This document shows positions 7,243 through 14,868 of a stretch of 15,127 nt of DNA, one piece after another. The translations under genes and the position numbers were made by a program. The notes under the pieces are model-generated. The model was given only the letters and a program-made list of their open reading frames with translations. It was not told the DNA's origin and made no database searches. The stretch's first letter is position 1. Each line of letters opens with the position of its first letter. The stretch is from Neisseriales bacterium (GTDB lineage Bacteria > Pseudomonadota > Gammaproteobacteria > Burkholderiales > UBA11063), in assembly GCA_008017145.1 (NCBI GenBank), contig SSGY01000214.1, forward strand, positions 1 to 15,127, in the 5' to 3' direction.

Positions 7243-8937
7243 TTACTTTTTCCAGTTATCTTTTAGCCCCACGGTTTTATTAAATACTAATTTACCCTTT
7301 GCGGCATCACAATCATAACGATCAGCAACAAAATAACCCACCCGTTCAAACTGAAAGCGATCTTCAGGTTTAACATTCAATATTGATGGCTCAATATATG
7401 CGGTGCTAACATCTAAAGAATGCGGATTAATGAATTCTTTAAAATCATGTCCCTCGACATTATCAGGGTTTTCTACGCTAAATAAACGATCATATAGGCG
7501 AACTTCCGCGGCAACTGATTTAGTTGCGCTAACCCAATGAATCACGCCTTTTACCTTGCGCCCTTCAGGGTTTTTACCCAAAGTTAATGGATCAATGCTG
7601 CAGCGTAATTCGCTAATTGAACCGTCCGCATTTTTAATTACTTCCTCACATTTGATTACATAACTATGGCGTAAACGTACTTCACCACCTAAAGTCAGGC
7701 GTTGAAAGCCTTTTTCAGGTATTTCTTGGAAATCATCCTGATCAATATAAATATCTTCGGTTAATTCGCATAAACGGCTACCAAACTCTGGGTGTTGCGG
7801 ATGGAAATCTGCACTCCGCGAACCTGTTTCACCAGCAACAAAATTAGTTAAAACAATTTTAAGTGGTTTCAAGACTGCCATTACTCGCGGAACACTATTT
7901 TCCAGCTCTTCACGAATTGCAGTTTCTAAAAATGGAATATCAACAACATTTGGTGATTTGGAGATTCCACAACGTTTGGCAAATAAACGCACTCCCTGCG
8001 GAGTATAGCCACGACGGCGCATGCCAGCAATGGTTGGCATCCGTGGATCATCCCAACCAGATACCAGACCTTCACTAACTAACTGGGTTAGCTTACGTTT
8101 ACTAGTAATAGTATAATTAAGCATCAAGCGTGAGAACTCAATTTGGCGTGGGCGAGCAGGTAATAATCCAGCGGTGAATAATTTGTCAACGACCCAATCA
8201 TAGAGCGGGCGATGATCTTCAAACTCCAACGAACAACACGAGTGGGTGATCGACTCCAAAGCATCAGAAATACAGTGAGTGTAATCATACATTGGGTAAA
8301 TACACCACTTATCCCCAGTACGAATGTGATGGAAACGTTTAATTCGATAAATCGCTGGATCGCGTAAATTCATATTCGGTGAACTCATGTCAATTTTCAG
8401 GCGTAATACTTTTGCCCCATCTGCAAATTCACCATCTTTCATTCGAGTAAATAAATCACGGTTTTCTGCTGCACTTCGAGTACGATATGGGCTGTCTTTG
8501 CCAAGGGAGGTTAGTGTTCCGCGATATTCACGCATTTGTTCGGGCGTTAGATCATCAACATAAGCTAAATCATTGTCAATAAACCATAGCGCAAACTCGT
8601 ATAATTTATCAAAGTAATCCGAAGCATATTTCACTTCACCATTCCATGTAAATCCTAACCAACGAATATTGTCCTGAATTGCCTGTACAAATTCATCATT
8701 TTCTTTTTCTGGATTGGTGTCATCAAAGCGTAAGTTGCATACCCCGTTATAATCTTCAGCTAAGCCAAAATTATGGCACAATGCTTTAGCATGCCCAACA
8801 TGCAGATAGCCATTTGGCTCAGGCGGAAAACGGGTAATAATTTGGCTGTGTTTGCCAGTTTTCAAATCATCTTCAACGATGGCACGAATAAAATTTCCTG
8901 CAGCTGGTGTGTCATTGTTCATAATTTTTTCAGTCAT
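7243..8937 (-). CDS. glnS: Glutaminyl-tRNA synthetase
   Basis: This 564-residue protein is near the E. coli GlnRS length of 554. It charges tRNA-Gln with glutamine in the cytoplasm. The class I motifs are clear: [17 protein letters not shown] at 37-53 (HIGH motif as HVGH) and TITSKRKL at 276-283 (KMSKS equivalent, Thr-Ser in place of Met-Ser). The Rossmann fold region carries LRFDDTNP at 69-76, and the two C-terminal anticodon-binding beta-barrels follow (for example [16 protein letters not shown] and [17 protein letters not shown]). Its presence shows direct Gln-tRNA charging, typical of beta- and gammaproteobacteria, not only the transamidation route. AAGGA lies 11 bases before ATG 8937, rather long; ATG at codon 6 is an alternative start. 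It lies 39 bp after the coiled-coil gene and probably belongs to the def-led transcript. Confidence 0.97.
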   Translation of the reverse strand: MTEKIMNNDTPAAGNFIRAIVEDDLKTGKHSQIITRFPPEPNGYLHVGHAKALCHNFGLAEDYNGVCNLRFDDTNPEKENDEFVQAIQDNIRWLGFTWNGEVKYASDYFDKLYEFALWFIDNDLAYVDDLTPEQMREYRGTLTSLGKDSPYRTRSAAENRDLFTRMKDGEFADGAKVLRLKIDMSSPNMNLRDPAIYRIKRFHHIRTGDKWCIYPMYDYTHCISDALESITHSCCSLEFEDHRPLYDWVVDKLFTAGLLPARPRQIEFSRLMLNYTITSKRKLTQLVSEGLVSGWDDPRMPTIAGMRRRGYTPQGVRLFAKRCGISKSPNVVDIPFLETAIREELENSVPRVMAVLKPLKIVLTNFVAGETGSRSADFHPQHPEFGSRLCELTEDIYIDQDDFQEIPEKGFQRLTLGGEVRLRHSYVIKCEEVIKNADGSISELRCSIDPLTLGKNPEGRKVKGVIHWVSATKSVAAEVRLYDRLFSVENPDNVEGHDFKEFINPHSLDVSTAYIEPSILNVKPEDRFQFERVGYFVADRYDCDAAKGKLVFNKTVGLKDNWKK

Positions 8938-8976
8938 ATGTTATTTAGTCCTTAATAAATTCTTGTATTTTTATAA

Positions 8977-9678
8977 TTAATTCTCATCATCTGGTATCTC
9001 GTCGCTCTCGGCTTTATCAATCACATCATCAACAATTTCGGTGACTAGTGATTCATGCATATCGCTAATAGTCGTTTTGAGTTTTTTGACAATGAATTTT
9101 AGTTTTGCACTTTCCAAGTCTTGTAAATCATCACTCTTTATTTTTGCAACTTGATCTTTTAATTGAGCTACTTGTGCTGTAATCTGATCAATTTTGTTAT
9201 TAAACTGTTGAACCTCCAAACTATATTGATATTTAAGTTCTCGTAATTGTTTAATGATCAATTTACGCTGCACTTTAAAATTTTGGCTAGTAGTTGCTGT
9301 GATTAGTGATAATAGTTGTGCTTTTACGTCATCATTATAGCTAACTTTATTTATCATCGCAATGACTGATGCTTTGTTGGTTTCAATATTATCCTTAGTT
9401 AATACTTTTATACTCTGAGCGAGATCTGAATTAGTTTCTTTTTCTGCTTTTATTACTGTTGCAGATTCTTGTAACTGGTCGAGCTGGATGTCAATTGAGA
9501 GCAATTGTTGATAAACCTTATCAGCAATTCGGTGATCGCGCTCATGCATATAAAAAAAATAAATAGCAACTGCTGCTATCAGCAAAATAATTGACCATGG
9601 TTTATAGTTTTTTGCAGGAATTGATTTAATTGACATATTTTTTTGCCAGTTTAATAAAGGTTTGTTCAATAAGGACAT
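8977..9678 (-). CDS. Membrane-anchored coiled-coil protein, unknown function
   Basis: I recognise no family in these 233 residues. Residues 28-44 (WSIILLIAAVAIYFFYM) form one membrane segment after a short basic N-terminus, which suggests a type II topology with a large periplasmic part. The rest is predicted helical, with heptad-like stretches around 55-80 and especially 135-185 (VQQFNNKIDQITAQVAQL). The C-terminus is acidic (ESDEIPDDEN). The ATG at 9678 has GGA eight bases ahead and would overlap the acyltransferase gene by 53 bp. ATG 9636 (codon 15) would overlap by only 11 bp but lacks a good ribosome site. Either way the gene is tightly coupled to the acyltransferase, which suggests a joint envelope role. 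There are no Cys residues and no enzymatic motif. Confidence 0.7.
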   Translation of the reverse strand: MSLLNKPLLNWQKNMSIKSIPAKNYKPWSIILLIAAVAIYFFYMHERDHRIADKVYQQLLSIDIQLDQLQESATVIKAEKETNSDLAQSIKVLTKDNIETNKASVIAMINKVSYNDDVKAQLLSLITATTSQNFKVQRKLIIKQLRELKYQYSLEVQQFNNKIDQITAQVAQLKDQVAKIKSDDLQDLESAKLKFIVKKLKTTISDMHESLVTEIVDDVIDKAESDEIPDDEN

Positions 9679-10705
9679 AACTTATCCACGCAATTAGCGT
9701 GCTAAGAATGATCGTCAAAAATTTCACTACCAATAATGAACCATGAGGTAGATAGAGATACCCCAAAGCGTAGATTATTGGTAAATGAAATAAATACAAT
9801 GAATATGAGATTTTGCCATAAAAGCGAAATAACGTTATATTCAGCAACTGTTTTAATGGTGCAAAATACAAACAATTAATCACAATCAGACAGCTACCAA
9901 TAGCAATTAGTATCTCATGAAACATTCTACTCGCTATTTTACCAAAAAGTAGGTAGTTGCTGAAATATAAAGCGCAGCCGATTATTAGCCAAAGCCAAGA
10001 AGCACCAAACTTTAAGCGGTAATTGTAGTGATATAAGTACATTCCAGCAATAAAATACCAGCCATAATAGATAATACTTTGCCATTGATTATCTAAAAAA
10101 TTTCCAAAGCGCCAAAAGTAATAACTAACTATTGCTAATGAGCAAAGAATTGTTAAGCGTATTATCCATTTACTACGAATACAATATATGATTAATAATG
10201 GAAAAACTAATGATAACCACATTTCATAAAATAAGCTCCAAGTTGCAACATTCAAACTATTTCCCTCATGGCTAATCAAGCTTAATGAGCTCAACCACAT
10301 TGAAGTATCAAAATTACTACGTGACCAGATATAAAACCATGGAGTTAGACCATATTGTGCTAAAGTTGCCGGATGATAATGTGATATATAGATTAACAAA
10401 GTAGCGGAGAAAGCTAGTGCGACATAGTAGGCAGGATAAATTCGCAAGATACGTCGTAGTATAAACTGTTGATATTGGTGAAATTCAAAATTTCTGAGCT
10501 GATGACTTAATACGAAACCGCTTAAGACAAAAAATAAAATTACAGCTTCGTGACCAGCACAAAAAAATAACCATGGTTTAAGTCTAGCATCTGATGGATT
10601 ATTCATTTCCCAAAAATGCTGAAATACCACCATCAAGGCGGCAATTCCGCGTAACGAATCAAGTGCTTGATATTTATGTGTCGATAGAGTAGTATTACTG
10701 CTCAT
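9626..10705 (-). CDS. Acyltransferase-3 family integral membrane protein (OafA/YrhL type)
   Basis: This 359-residue protein has about ten hydrophobic segments. It opens with LDSLRGIAALMVVFQHFWE at 15-33, the standard first-helix signature of acyltransferase family 3, with His30 as the likely catalytic or acyl-CoA-handling residue. FFVLSGFVLSHQL at 58-70 and FILRRILRIYPAYY at 81-94 are the next two signatures. Members O-acylate (often O-acetylate) extracytoplasmic sugars such as LPS O-antigen, exopolysaccharide or peptidoglycan. The length fits a protein without the extra C-terminal SGNH domain. The ATG lies 3 bp after the def stop codon and no clear ribosome site is seen, so translation is probably coupled to def. 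The downstream coiled-coil gene overlaps its end. The acceptor is unknown. Confidence 0.88.
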   Translation of the reverse strand: MSSNTTLSTHKYQALDSLRGIAALMVVFQHFWEMNNPSDARLKPWLFFCAGHEAVILFFVLSGFVLSHQLRNFEFHQYQQFILRRILRIYPAYYVALAFSATLLIYISHYHPATLAQYGLTPWFYIWSRSNFDTSMWLSSLSLISHEGNSLNVATWSLFYEMWLSLVFPLLIIYCIRSKWIIRLTILCSLAIVSYYFWRFGNFLDNQWQSIIYYGWYFIAGMYLYHYNYRLKFGASWLWLIIGCALYFSNYLLFGKIASRMFHEILIAIGSCLIVINCLYFAPLKQLLNITLFRFYGKISYSLYLFHLPIIYALGYLYLPHGSLLVVKFLTIILSTLIAWISYVLIEQTFIKLAKKYVN

Positions 10706-10708
10706 TAA

Positions 10709-11227
10709 TTAGGTTTCAATATCTACAAATGCTAGTTTGCTAATATCCTGCATGCGCATTGGATATAAAATACCATCGAGATGATCGCATTCATGCTGCA
10801 TAACTCGGGCAAAAAATCCATTATCTTCGCCTTGGTGCAAATTACCAAATTGATCATAATATTTATAGCTAATGGCTTGTGGGCGACTTACTTCGCCACG
10901 TAAACCTGGTACTGATAAGCATCCTTCATTAAAAGTGGTTTGTTCGCCGTCTAATAATATAATCTCGGGATTGATAATTACCTTTAATGGACAATCTCCA
11001 ACATCGCTATAACGCGTTATTTCAGCTTGGTAATACTCGATTATTACTAGGCGTTTGTTAATGCCAATTTGTGGCGCAGCAATCCCTACACCACCAAGAT
11101 GTTTTTGAGTATCTTGCAAATCTTGAATCAGCTGGAATAGGGCAGAGCTGTTAAATTCTTCTGCTGTAATTTCAGATGAGCGCACAAGTAAGCATGGGTC
11201 GCCCATTTTACGAATTGGGTGGATCAT
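10709..11227 (-). CDS. def: Peptide deformylase
   Basis: This 172-residue protein fits the family length. It removes the N-formyl group from the first Met of nascent proteins. All three family motifs are present: GVGIAAPQ at 45-52 (GxGxAAPQ), EGCLSVPG at 101-108 (Cys103 is a metal ligand) and QHECDHLDG at 144-152 (HExxH with His145, Glu146, His149). A strong GGAGG lies 8 bases before the ATG, which fixes the start. It heads a - strand series with the acyltransferase gene 3 bp downstream, whereas def more often pairs with fmt. With that partner missing this may be a second def copy in the genome, but this cannot be told from the window. Confidence 0.95.
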   Translation of the reverse strand: MIHPIRKMGDPCLLVRSSEITAEEFNSSALFQLIQDLQDTQKHLGGVGIAAPQIGINKRLVIIEYYQAEITRYSDVGDCPLKVIINPEIILLDGEQTTFNEGCLSVPGLRGEVSRPQAISYKYYDQFGNLHQGEDNGFFARVMQHECDHLDGILYPMRMQDISKLAFVDIET

Positions 11228-11410
11228 GATTAATTCCTCCGTCTTTTATTTTGATAAATTAATTCTGGTATAGGTAAATAGTGTACACAATTCTGCTTTT
11301 AGAGACATCGCTTTTTTAATTTGTACCTATATTGCATGATAAAATCCATGCTGATAACAAAGTCATTTAATCCTACGCGCAACTTTAATATACCTGCTTG
11401 AAAGTTCCAA
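11228..11410. promoter_or_regulatory. Divergent control region between def and the DHA2 transporter
   Basis: The 183-bp spacer must serve two outward genes. For def, the - strand shows TTGTGT (11290-11285), a 17-base spacer and CAGAAT (11267-11262), a modest match. A perfect 8-bp palindrome GTGTACAC at 11281-11288 overlaps this -35 and could be an operator. For the transporter, TTTAAT (11366-11371), a 17-base spacer and TATACC (11389-11394) give a weak promoter that would leave a very short leader. An inverted repeat GCATG-N8-CATGC at 11334-11351 lies between them. No regulator gene is next to the spacer. None of these is more than a pattern match. Confidence 0.3.
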
Positions 11411-12814
11411 ATGTTTAAAAATTATACCCCAAAGCAGCTGATTGGTCTGTTGGTAATTTCATCACTTTTACTGATGGAGAATATTGATGCCAATATCTTG
11501 AATGTCGCAATTCCTCAGATGGCACATAGTTTTGCCTCAACAGTCTTCACTATGAAACTAGCTGTAACTAGTTATTTAATTGGATTATCGGTATTTATTC
11601 CGATTAGTGGCTGGATGTCAGATCGTTTTGGTAGCAAAAAGATTTTAATGCTCTCGATTGTATTATTTACACTAATGTCAATTCAGTGCGGACTAACTGA
11701 CTCAGTATCTTTGTTGGTTATCTGTAGATTACTGCAAGGGGTAGCAGGTGCTTTTATGGTGCCAGTCGGGCGGCTGATGTTACTGAAAATTTTTGATAAA
11801 TCGCAGATGGTTAAAGCTTATACCCTAATGGGCATGCCTGTAATGCTTGGTCCGATACTAGCACCAATTCTTGGTGGGTTTTTAGTGACATACTTCTCGT
11901 GGCGGTTTATCTTTTGGGTAAATATCCCTTTGGGGGTAGTGGTTTTATATGCGACTATAAGATATATAGATAATTATACCGAAGAGCAGGATAAATTTAA
12001 TTTTTATAGCTATGTGTTTTTAGCTCTAGCATTATGTTGTTTTTGTTTTTGGTTAGACCTATTATTATCGCGAGAAATATCCTATTTTACCAAAGGAATG
12101 TTGTTTAGTGGTGCGGTGTTTTTTGGCTTAATTTATTATCTAATTGAGAGTAAATCTACTTTTCCAGTCATTCGTTATCATTTATTTAAATTACGAACTT
12201 TTAGTAGTTGTTTCTTCTCGCAAGTTATTATTCGTGCGTCTCTAGGAGGACGAACATTTATTCTCGCGGTATTTCTTGAAATTACTTTTAAAAAGAGTGC
12301 TTTTGCCGCTGGGTTTGTTTTTATCTGGATGTCCTTAGGGGTATTATGCTCTCGTACAGTTACGCGTAAACTACTCGAAAAATTTGGCTTTAAACAAGCA
12401 CTTTTGGTGGCAAATATTGGTAGCTTTATCGCTTTGTCCATGTTGGCAATGGTCGATCACTTGGGCTGGTTTTTATATCTCGCTTTATTTTTTAATGGGG
12501 TATTTGCGGCAATGCAGTTTATGAGCTTGAATTTGCTGTATTATGCCGATGTTGAAAATATTGATTATGGTTCGGCAGTAAGCTTGGCAACCACTTGGCA
12601 GCAATTAGGAACTTCGTTAGGGGTAATCGTGGCAGCAGGATTACTTCACATTGCTAATTATGTAAGCGCAACTAATTTTGCGATTGCTTCATTTCATTAT
12701 GTATTTTTTGCTTTGGCGCTTATCAATTTATCGTGCCAGTTCTTACTTAATCGCTTGGATAAAAATGATGGGCAAAGTCTGATTAGTAACAAATATAAAC
12801 ATGAAATTACATAA
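11411..12814 (+). CDS. DHA2-type (EmrB/QacA) 14-TM MFS efflux transporter
   Basis: This 467-residue protein has about 14 hydrophobic segments, more than the 12 of ordinary MFS proteins. It therefore belongs to the DHA2 drug:proton antiporter group, which exports drugs, dyes or amphiphiles across the inner membrane. MENIDANILNVAIPQM at 22-37 is a version of the DHA2 first-helix motif (usually LDxTIVNVALP, with its Asp kept at 26). SGWMSDRFGSKKI at 66-78 is motif A, RLLQG at 106-110 is in motif B, and GPILAPILGGF at 147-157 is motif C of antiporters. WRFIFWVNIPLG at 164-175 is typical of EmrB-like proteins. No membrane-fusion (EmrA-like) partner gene is next to it. The ribosome site is weak (GAAAG). 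Its cargo is unknown. Confidence 0.88.
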   Translation: MFKNYTPKQLIGLLVISSLLLMENIDANILNVAIPQMAHSFASTVFTMKLAVTSYLIGLSVFIPISGWMSDRFGSKKILMLSIVLFTLMSIQCGLTDSVSLLVICRLLQGVAGAFMVPVGRLMLLKIFDKSQMVKAYTLMGMPVMLGPILAPILGGFLVTYFSWRFIFWVNIPLGVVVLYATIRYIDNYTEEQDKFNFYSYVFLALALCCFCFWLDLLLSREISYFTKGMLFSGAVFFGLIYYLIESKSTFPVIRYHLFKLRTFSSCFFSQVIIRASLGGRTFILAVFLEITFKKSAFAAGFVFIWMSLGVLCSRTVTRKLLEKFGFKQALLVANIGSFIALSMLAMVDHLGWFLYLALFFNGVFAAMQFMSLNLLYYADVENIDYGSAVSLATTWQQLGTSLGVIVAAGLLHIANYVSATNFAIASFHYVFFALALINLSCQFLLNRLDKNDGQSLISNKYKHEIT

Positions 12815-12979
12815 AGGTGTGATGGTTTATAATCTGTTATCTCAATTATTGTATTAGAGGCATCTTATAGGGATTTATGCTTAAGGAAAGGCTTACAACA
12901 TATCGTTATAATTAATCGTGACGTATCTAAATCTTATTGTTTATTATTTTATTTAACCGTTTAGCATTAATACAGTTTT

Positions 12980-12989
12980 GTATCGATAC
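12980..12989. promoter_or_regulatory. Perfect 10-bp palindrome, possible operator upstream of the toxin promoter
   Basis: GTATCGATAC reads the same on both strands and lies 16 bp upstream of the -35 box of the toxin-like gene. Half-sites of the same form (GTATTG and CGATAC) also bound the first hairpin at 14782-14804 ahead of the next gene. A dimeric regulator is possible. The remainder of 12815-13096 holds no frame longer than about a dozen codons that I can support. Confidence 0.25.
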
Positions 12990-13005
12990 TATACGGAAAT
13001 AGCCA

Positions 13006-13034
13006 TTTACAAGCTTTTAATTAAATACTACAAT
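13006..13034 (+). promoter_or_regulatory. Sigma70-type promoter of the toxin-like gene
   Basis: TTTACA (13006-13011) and TACAAT (13029-13034) are separated by exactly 17 bases. Each box has five of six consensus positions. Transcription from about 13041 would give a leader of roughly 55 bases ending in GGAGG. This is the best promoter match in the window and suggests the gene is expressed as its own unit. Confidence 0.6.
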
Positions 13035-13096
13035 AACGATATTAACAAATACACTATTAAGTGAGTTTGATTGTAAATAACCTTATGGAGGCTACT

Positions 13097-14737
13097 ATGA
13101 AATTGAAATTAATTTTCCCAATCCTTTTTGCTAGTTTTGCTACTTATACACATGCATTAATGCCAGACTTTCAGGTTTGTAATAAAAGTGGACAGCCACT
13201 TACTTTAAAGATTGAACAAGCTCATAATCTCAAGCTTAAAGTTACTGGTTCAACTGGTTATAACACCAAATGGAAATTTGATTTAAAAACTGGTGAATGT
13301 GGCATGATTGAACCAATTGCTGATTTTCAACCGAATGATCAAGAACATAGCGCGTTTAATTTGAAATTGTTTAAGCAAGGAGAAAACAGTGATGAGTTTA
13401 ATATCCGGATAAAAAGCGACCCTACAAATATTAAAAGCTATTTAAAGGATACTTATCATTGGACGATTGATAGTGTCTGGAGTAGAGGAGATTATAATGA
13501 TGGTCTTGATATGGAAGCATTTACAGTAGATTCTTTGTATTGTCTGAATAATGAGTGTAAAGATGAAACACAAAAAATGGGAGGGACTACAGTAAAAATT
13601 CTGTCGGCGGCAAGCACTTATAAAGATAACATAAAAAATATAAGAATTGCTCCCGAGAAACATGCTAAAGTACAACGGATTGATATTATTCAACATAAAA
13701 CAAAAAATATTACTCCGGTAGATGAAGTAATTGCTCAAGCGGTATACAAAAACTTTCAAACTGCGTATCTTGCAAAATTAAATGAGCGGTGCATAAACTT
13801 TAACGAATGTAGCGCTAAATTAATTAAACACTCTAGTGGTGCTCCATTAAACGCGGACATGTTTAATGCGAAAAAACCAATTAAATTATGTAAAGTATAC
13901 GATGTAAATTACCGTGCGGATGATGAAAAAGGTTCTCTCGTTATTCCTGACATGAGCACAATCAAGTATAATCCTACGGGAATTGAGCTTTCAGATCTAA
14001 AATGTAATGTCACGGATTCACCACAAAATCTGACTATGAATAAAATTACAAAGAGCGAGCAAATTGGAACAATTACCACTACAACGCATGCTTGGAAAAT
14101 AGGTACATCGGTTAGTTATAAAGTTAGTTGGGAAGTCCTTTTGAAAAAAGAGCTTTCGGTGACGTTCACTGGCGAGTATTCTTATTCGAAAGCAGATACC
14201 GTTTCTAAAATGGATACGATAACTTATGAGCTAGCATCGCAAACTGTAAATGTAAAACCTAAGATGTGTGCATTCTATGTTGGGTATATAGCAAAAGCAG
14301 AAACCAATAGAACTCCGTTTAACATTAATTACGATTTAGGCGCGGATTATGCGACTGCACGAGTTGATGTGGCGGATAATAATGTAAGTTGTAATGATGA
14401 AAATAATAAAGGATATCACAAAAATTTAGTTGTAAGTGTTGCAGAAATTATGAAGTATCATAACCAAATGGCAGATGATAAAGTAGCGTATAGTAAAACT
14501 ACTGGCAAGCTAAGCTTGGTTGGTAATGGATATTTTGAAGGAAGCGGGAGTTCTAAGGTTTCTGGTAGTGGGACAGTTTATCTAAAACCATATACGCCTA
14601 CATTAAAAACAACGAAGTTAGTGGATTTAAAGAATATGACAAAAGTACCGGGAACGACACGGAAAATTGTGGTGAGCAAACAAGTACTTTCTGAGGCTAC
14701 ATTGATTCATCAGCAATCAGTTGATCCATTTCAGTAG
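13097..14737 (+). CDS. Secreted aerolysin-like (ETX/MTX2-type) beta-pore-forming toxin
   Basis: The ATG at 13097, five bases after GGAGG, gives 546 residues. Residues 1-20 are a Sec signal peptide (KLK, hydrophobic core, THA cleavage site). Residues 21-305 form an N-terminal region I do not recognise, with eight Cys. Residues 310-410 resemble Clostridium epsilon toxin and Mtx2: TITTTTHAWKIGTSVSYK, then EYSYSKADTVSKMDTITYEL, then ASQTVNVKP before a YVGYIAKAE strand. Residues 338-363 alternate outward hydrophobic (V339, Y341, V343, W345, V347; L353, V355, F357, Y361, Y363) and polar residues around a LLKKE turn, as in a membrane-inserting hairpin. GKLSLVGNGYFEGSGSSKV at 470-488 matches the last core strands (GTININGKGNYS in epsilon toxin). 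A basic tail follows. Ten Cys overall suggest disulfides outside the cytoplasm. Family assignment is by eye; host and receptor are unknown. Confidence 0.8.
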   Translation: MKLKLIFPILFASFATYTHALMPDFQVCNKSGQPLTLKIEQAHNLKLKVTGSTGYNTKWKFDLKTGECGMIEPIADFQPNDQEHSAFNLKLFKQGENSDEFNIRIKSDPTNIKSYLKDTYHWTIDSVWSRGDYNDGLDMEAFTVDSLYCLNNECKDETQKMGGTTVKILSAASTYKDNIKNIRIAPEKHAKVQRIDIIQHKTKNITPVDEVIAQAVYKNFQTAYLAKLNERCINFNECSAKLIKHSSGAPLNADMFNAKKPIKLCKVYDVNYRADDEKGSLVIPDMSTIKYNPTGIELSDLKCNVTDSPQNLTMNKITKSEQIGTITTTTHAWKIGTSVSYKVSWEVLLKKELSVTFTGEYSYSKADTVSKMDTITYELASQTVNVKPKMCAFYVGYIAKAETNRTPFNINYDLGADYATARVDVADNNVSCNDENNKGYHKNLVVSVAEIMKYHNQMADDKVAYSKTTGKLSLVGNGYFEGSGSSKVSGSGTVYLKPYTPTLKTTKLVDLKNMTKVPGTTRKIVVSKQVLSEATLIHQQSVDPFQ

Positions 14738-14772
14738 TTTTAACCAGTCAGCCTTGTAGTGGTTGATTGTAA

Positions 14773-14804
14773 TATAATTAGGTATTGTAAGAGATTTACG
14801 ATAC
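14773..14804 (+). promoter_or_regulatory. -10 box and first leader hairpin before the DUF1989 gene
   Basis: TATAAT at 14773-14778 is a perfect -10 box, though no convincing -35 is found 16-18 bases upstream. Just past it GTATTGTAA (14782-14790) pairs with TTACGATAC (14796-14804), nine pairs including one G-U in RNA, with loop GAGAT. The hairpin would lie at the very start of the transcript or act as a DNA operator. It could also mark the end of the toxin transcript, but no T run follows. Confidence 0.35.
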
Positions 14805-14819
14805 TTAAAATTTCTTAAC

Positions 14820-14847
14820 CGCCAAGTTTAACTGATTAAATTTGGCG
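14820..14847 (+). promoter_or_regulatory. Second leader hairpin, 11-bp stem, before the DUF1989 gene
   Basis: CGCCAAGTTTA (14820-14830) pairs with TAAATTTGGCG (14837-14847) over 11 positions with one G-U pair and a 6-base loop ACTGAT. It ends 8 bases before the AAGGAG ribosome site. There is no T run, so it is not a standard terminator. It may control translation or be an operator. I looked for guanidine-I (ykkC) riboswitch sequence because DUF1989 genes are often under it, and saw none. Confidence 0.45.
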
Positions 14848-14868
14848 CATTGACACAAGGAGTCGAAG

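Noticed and set aside
13061..13096. GTG start giving 12 more residues on the toxin-like protein
   Set aside because: It would put a non-signal sequence ahead of a clear Sec signal peptide. ATG 13097 has GGAGG at ideal spacing.
13442..13759. 105-residue open frame on the - strand inside the toxin gene
   Set aside because: It is a shadow frame antisense to a strongly supported gene, rich in Ile/Phe/Tyr and without a ribosome site.
13067..14772. Direct repeat TTGATTGTAA at 13067-13076 and 14763-14772 flanking the toxin gene
   Set aside because: Ten bases in AT-rich spacers is within chance. No inverted ends, integrase or tRNA are nearby to suggest an excisable element.
14738..14868. Guanidine-I (ykkC) riboswitch before the DUF1989 gene
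   Set aside because: The length would fit, but none of the conserved ykkC sequence blocks is present.
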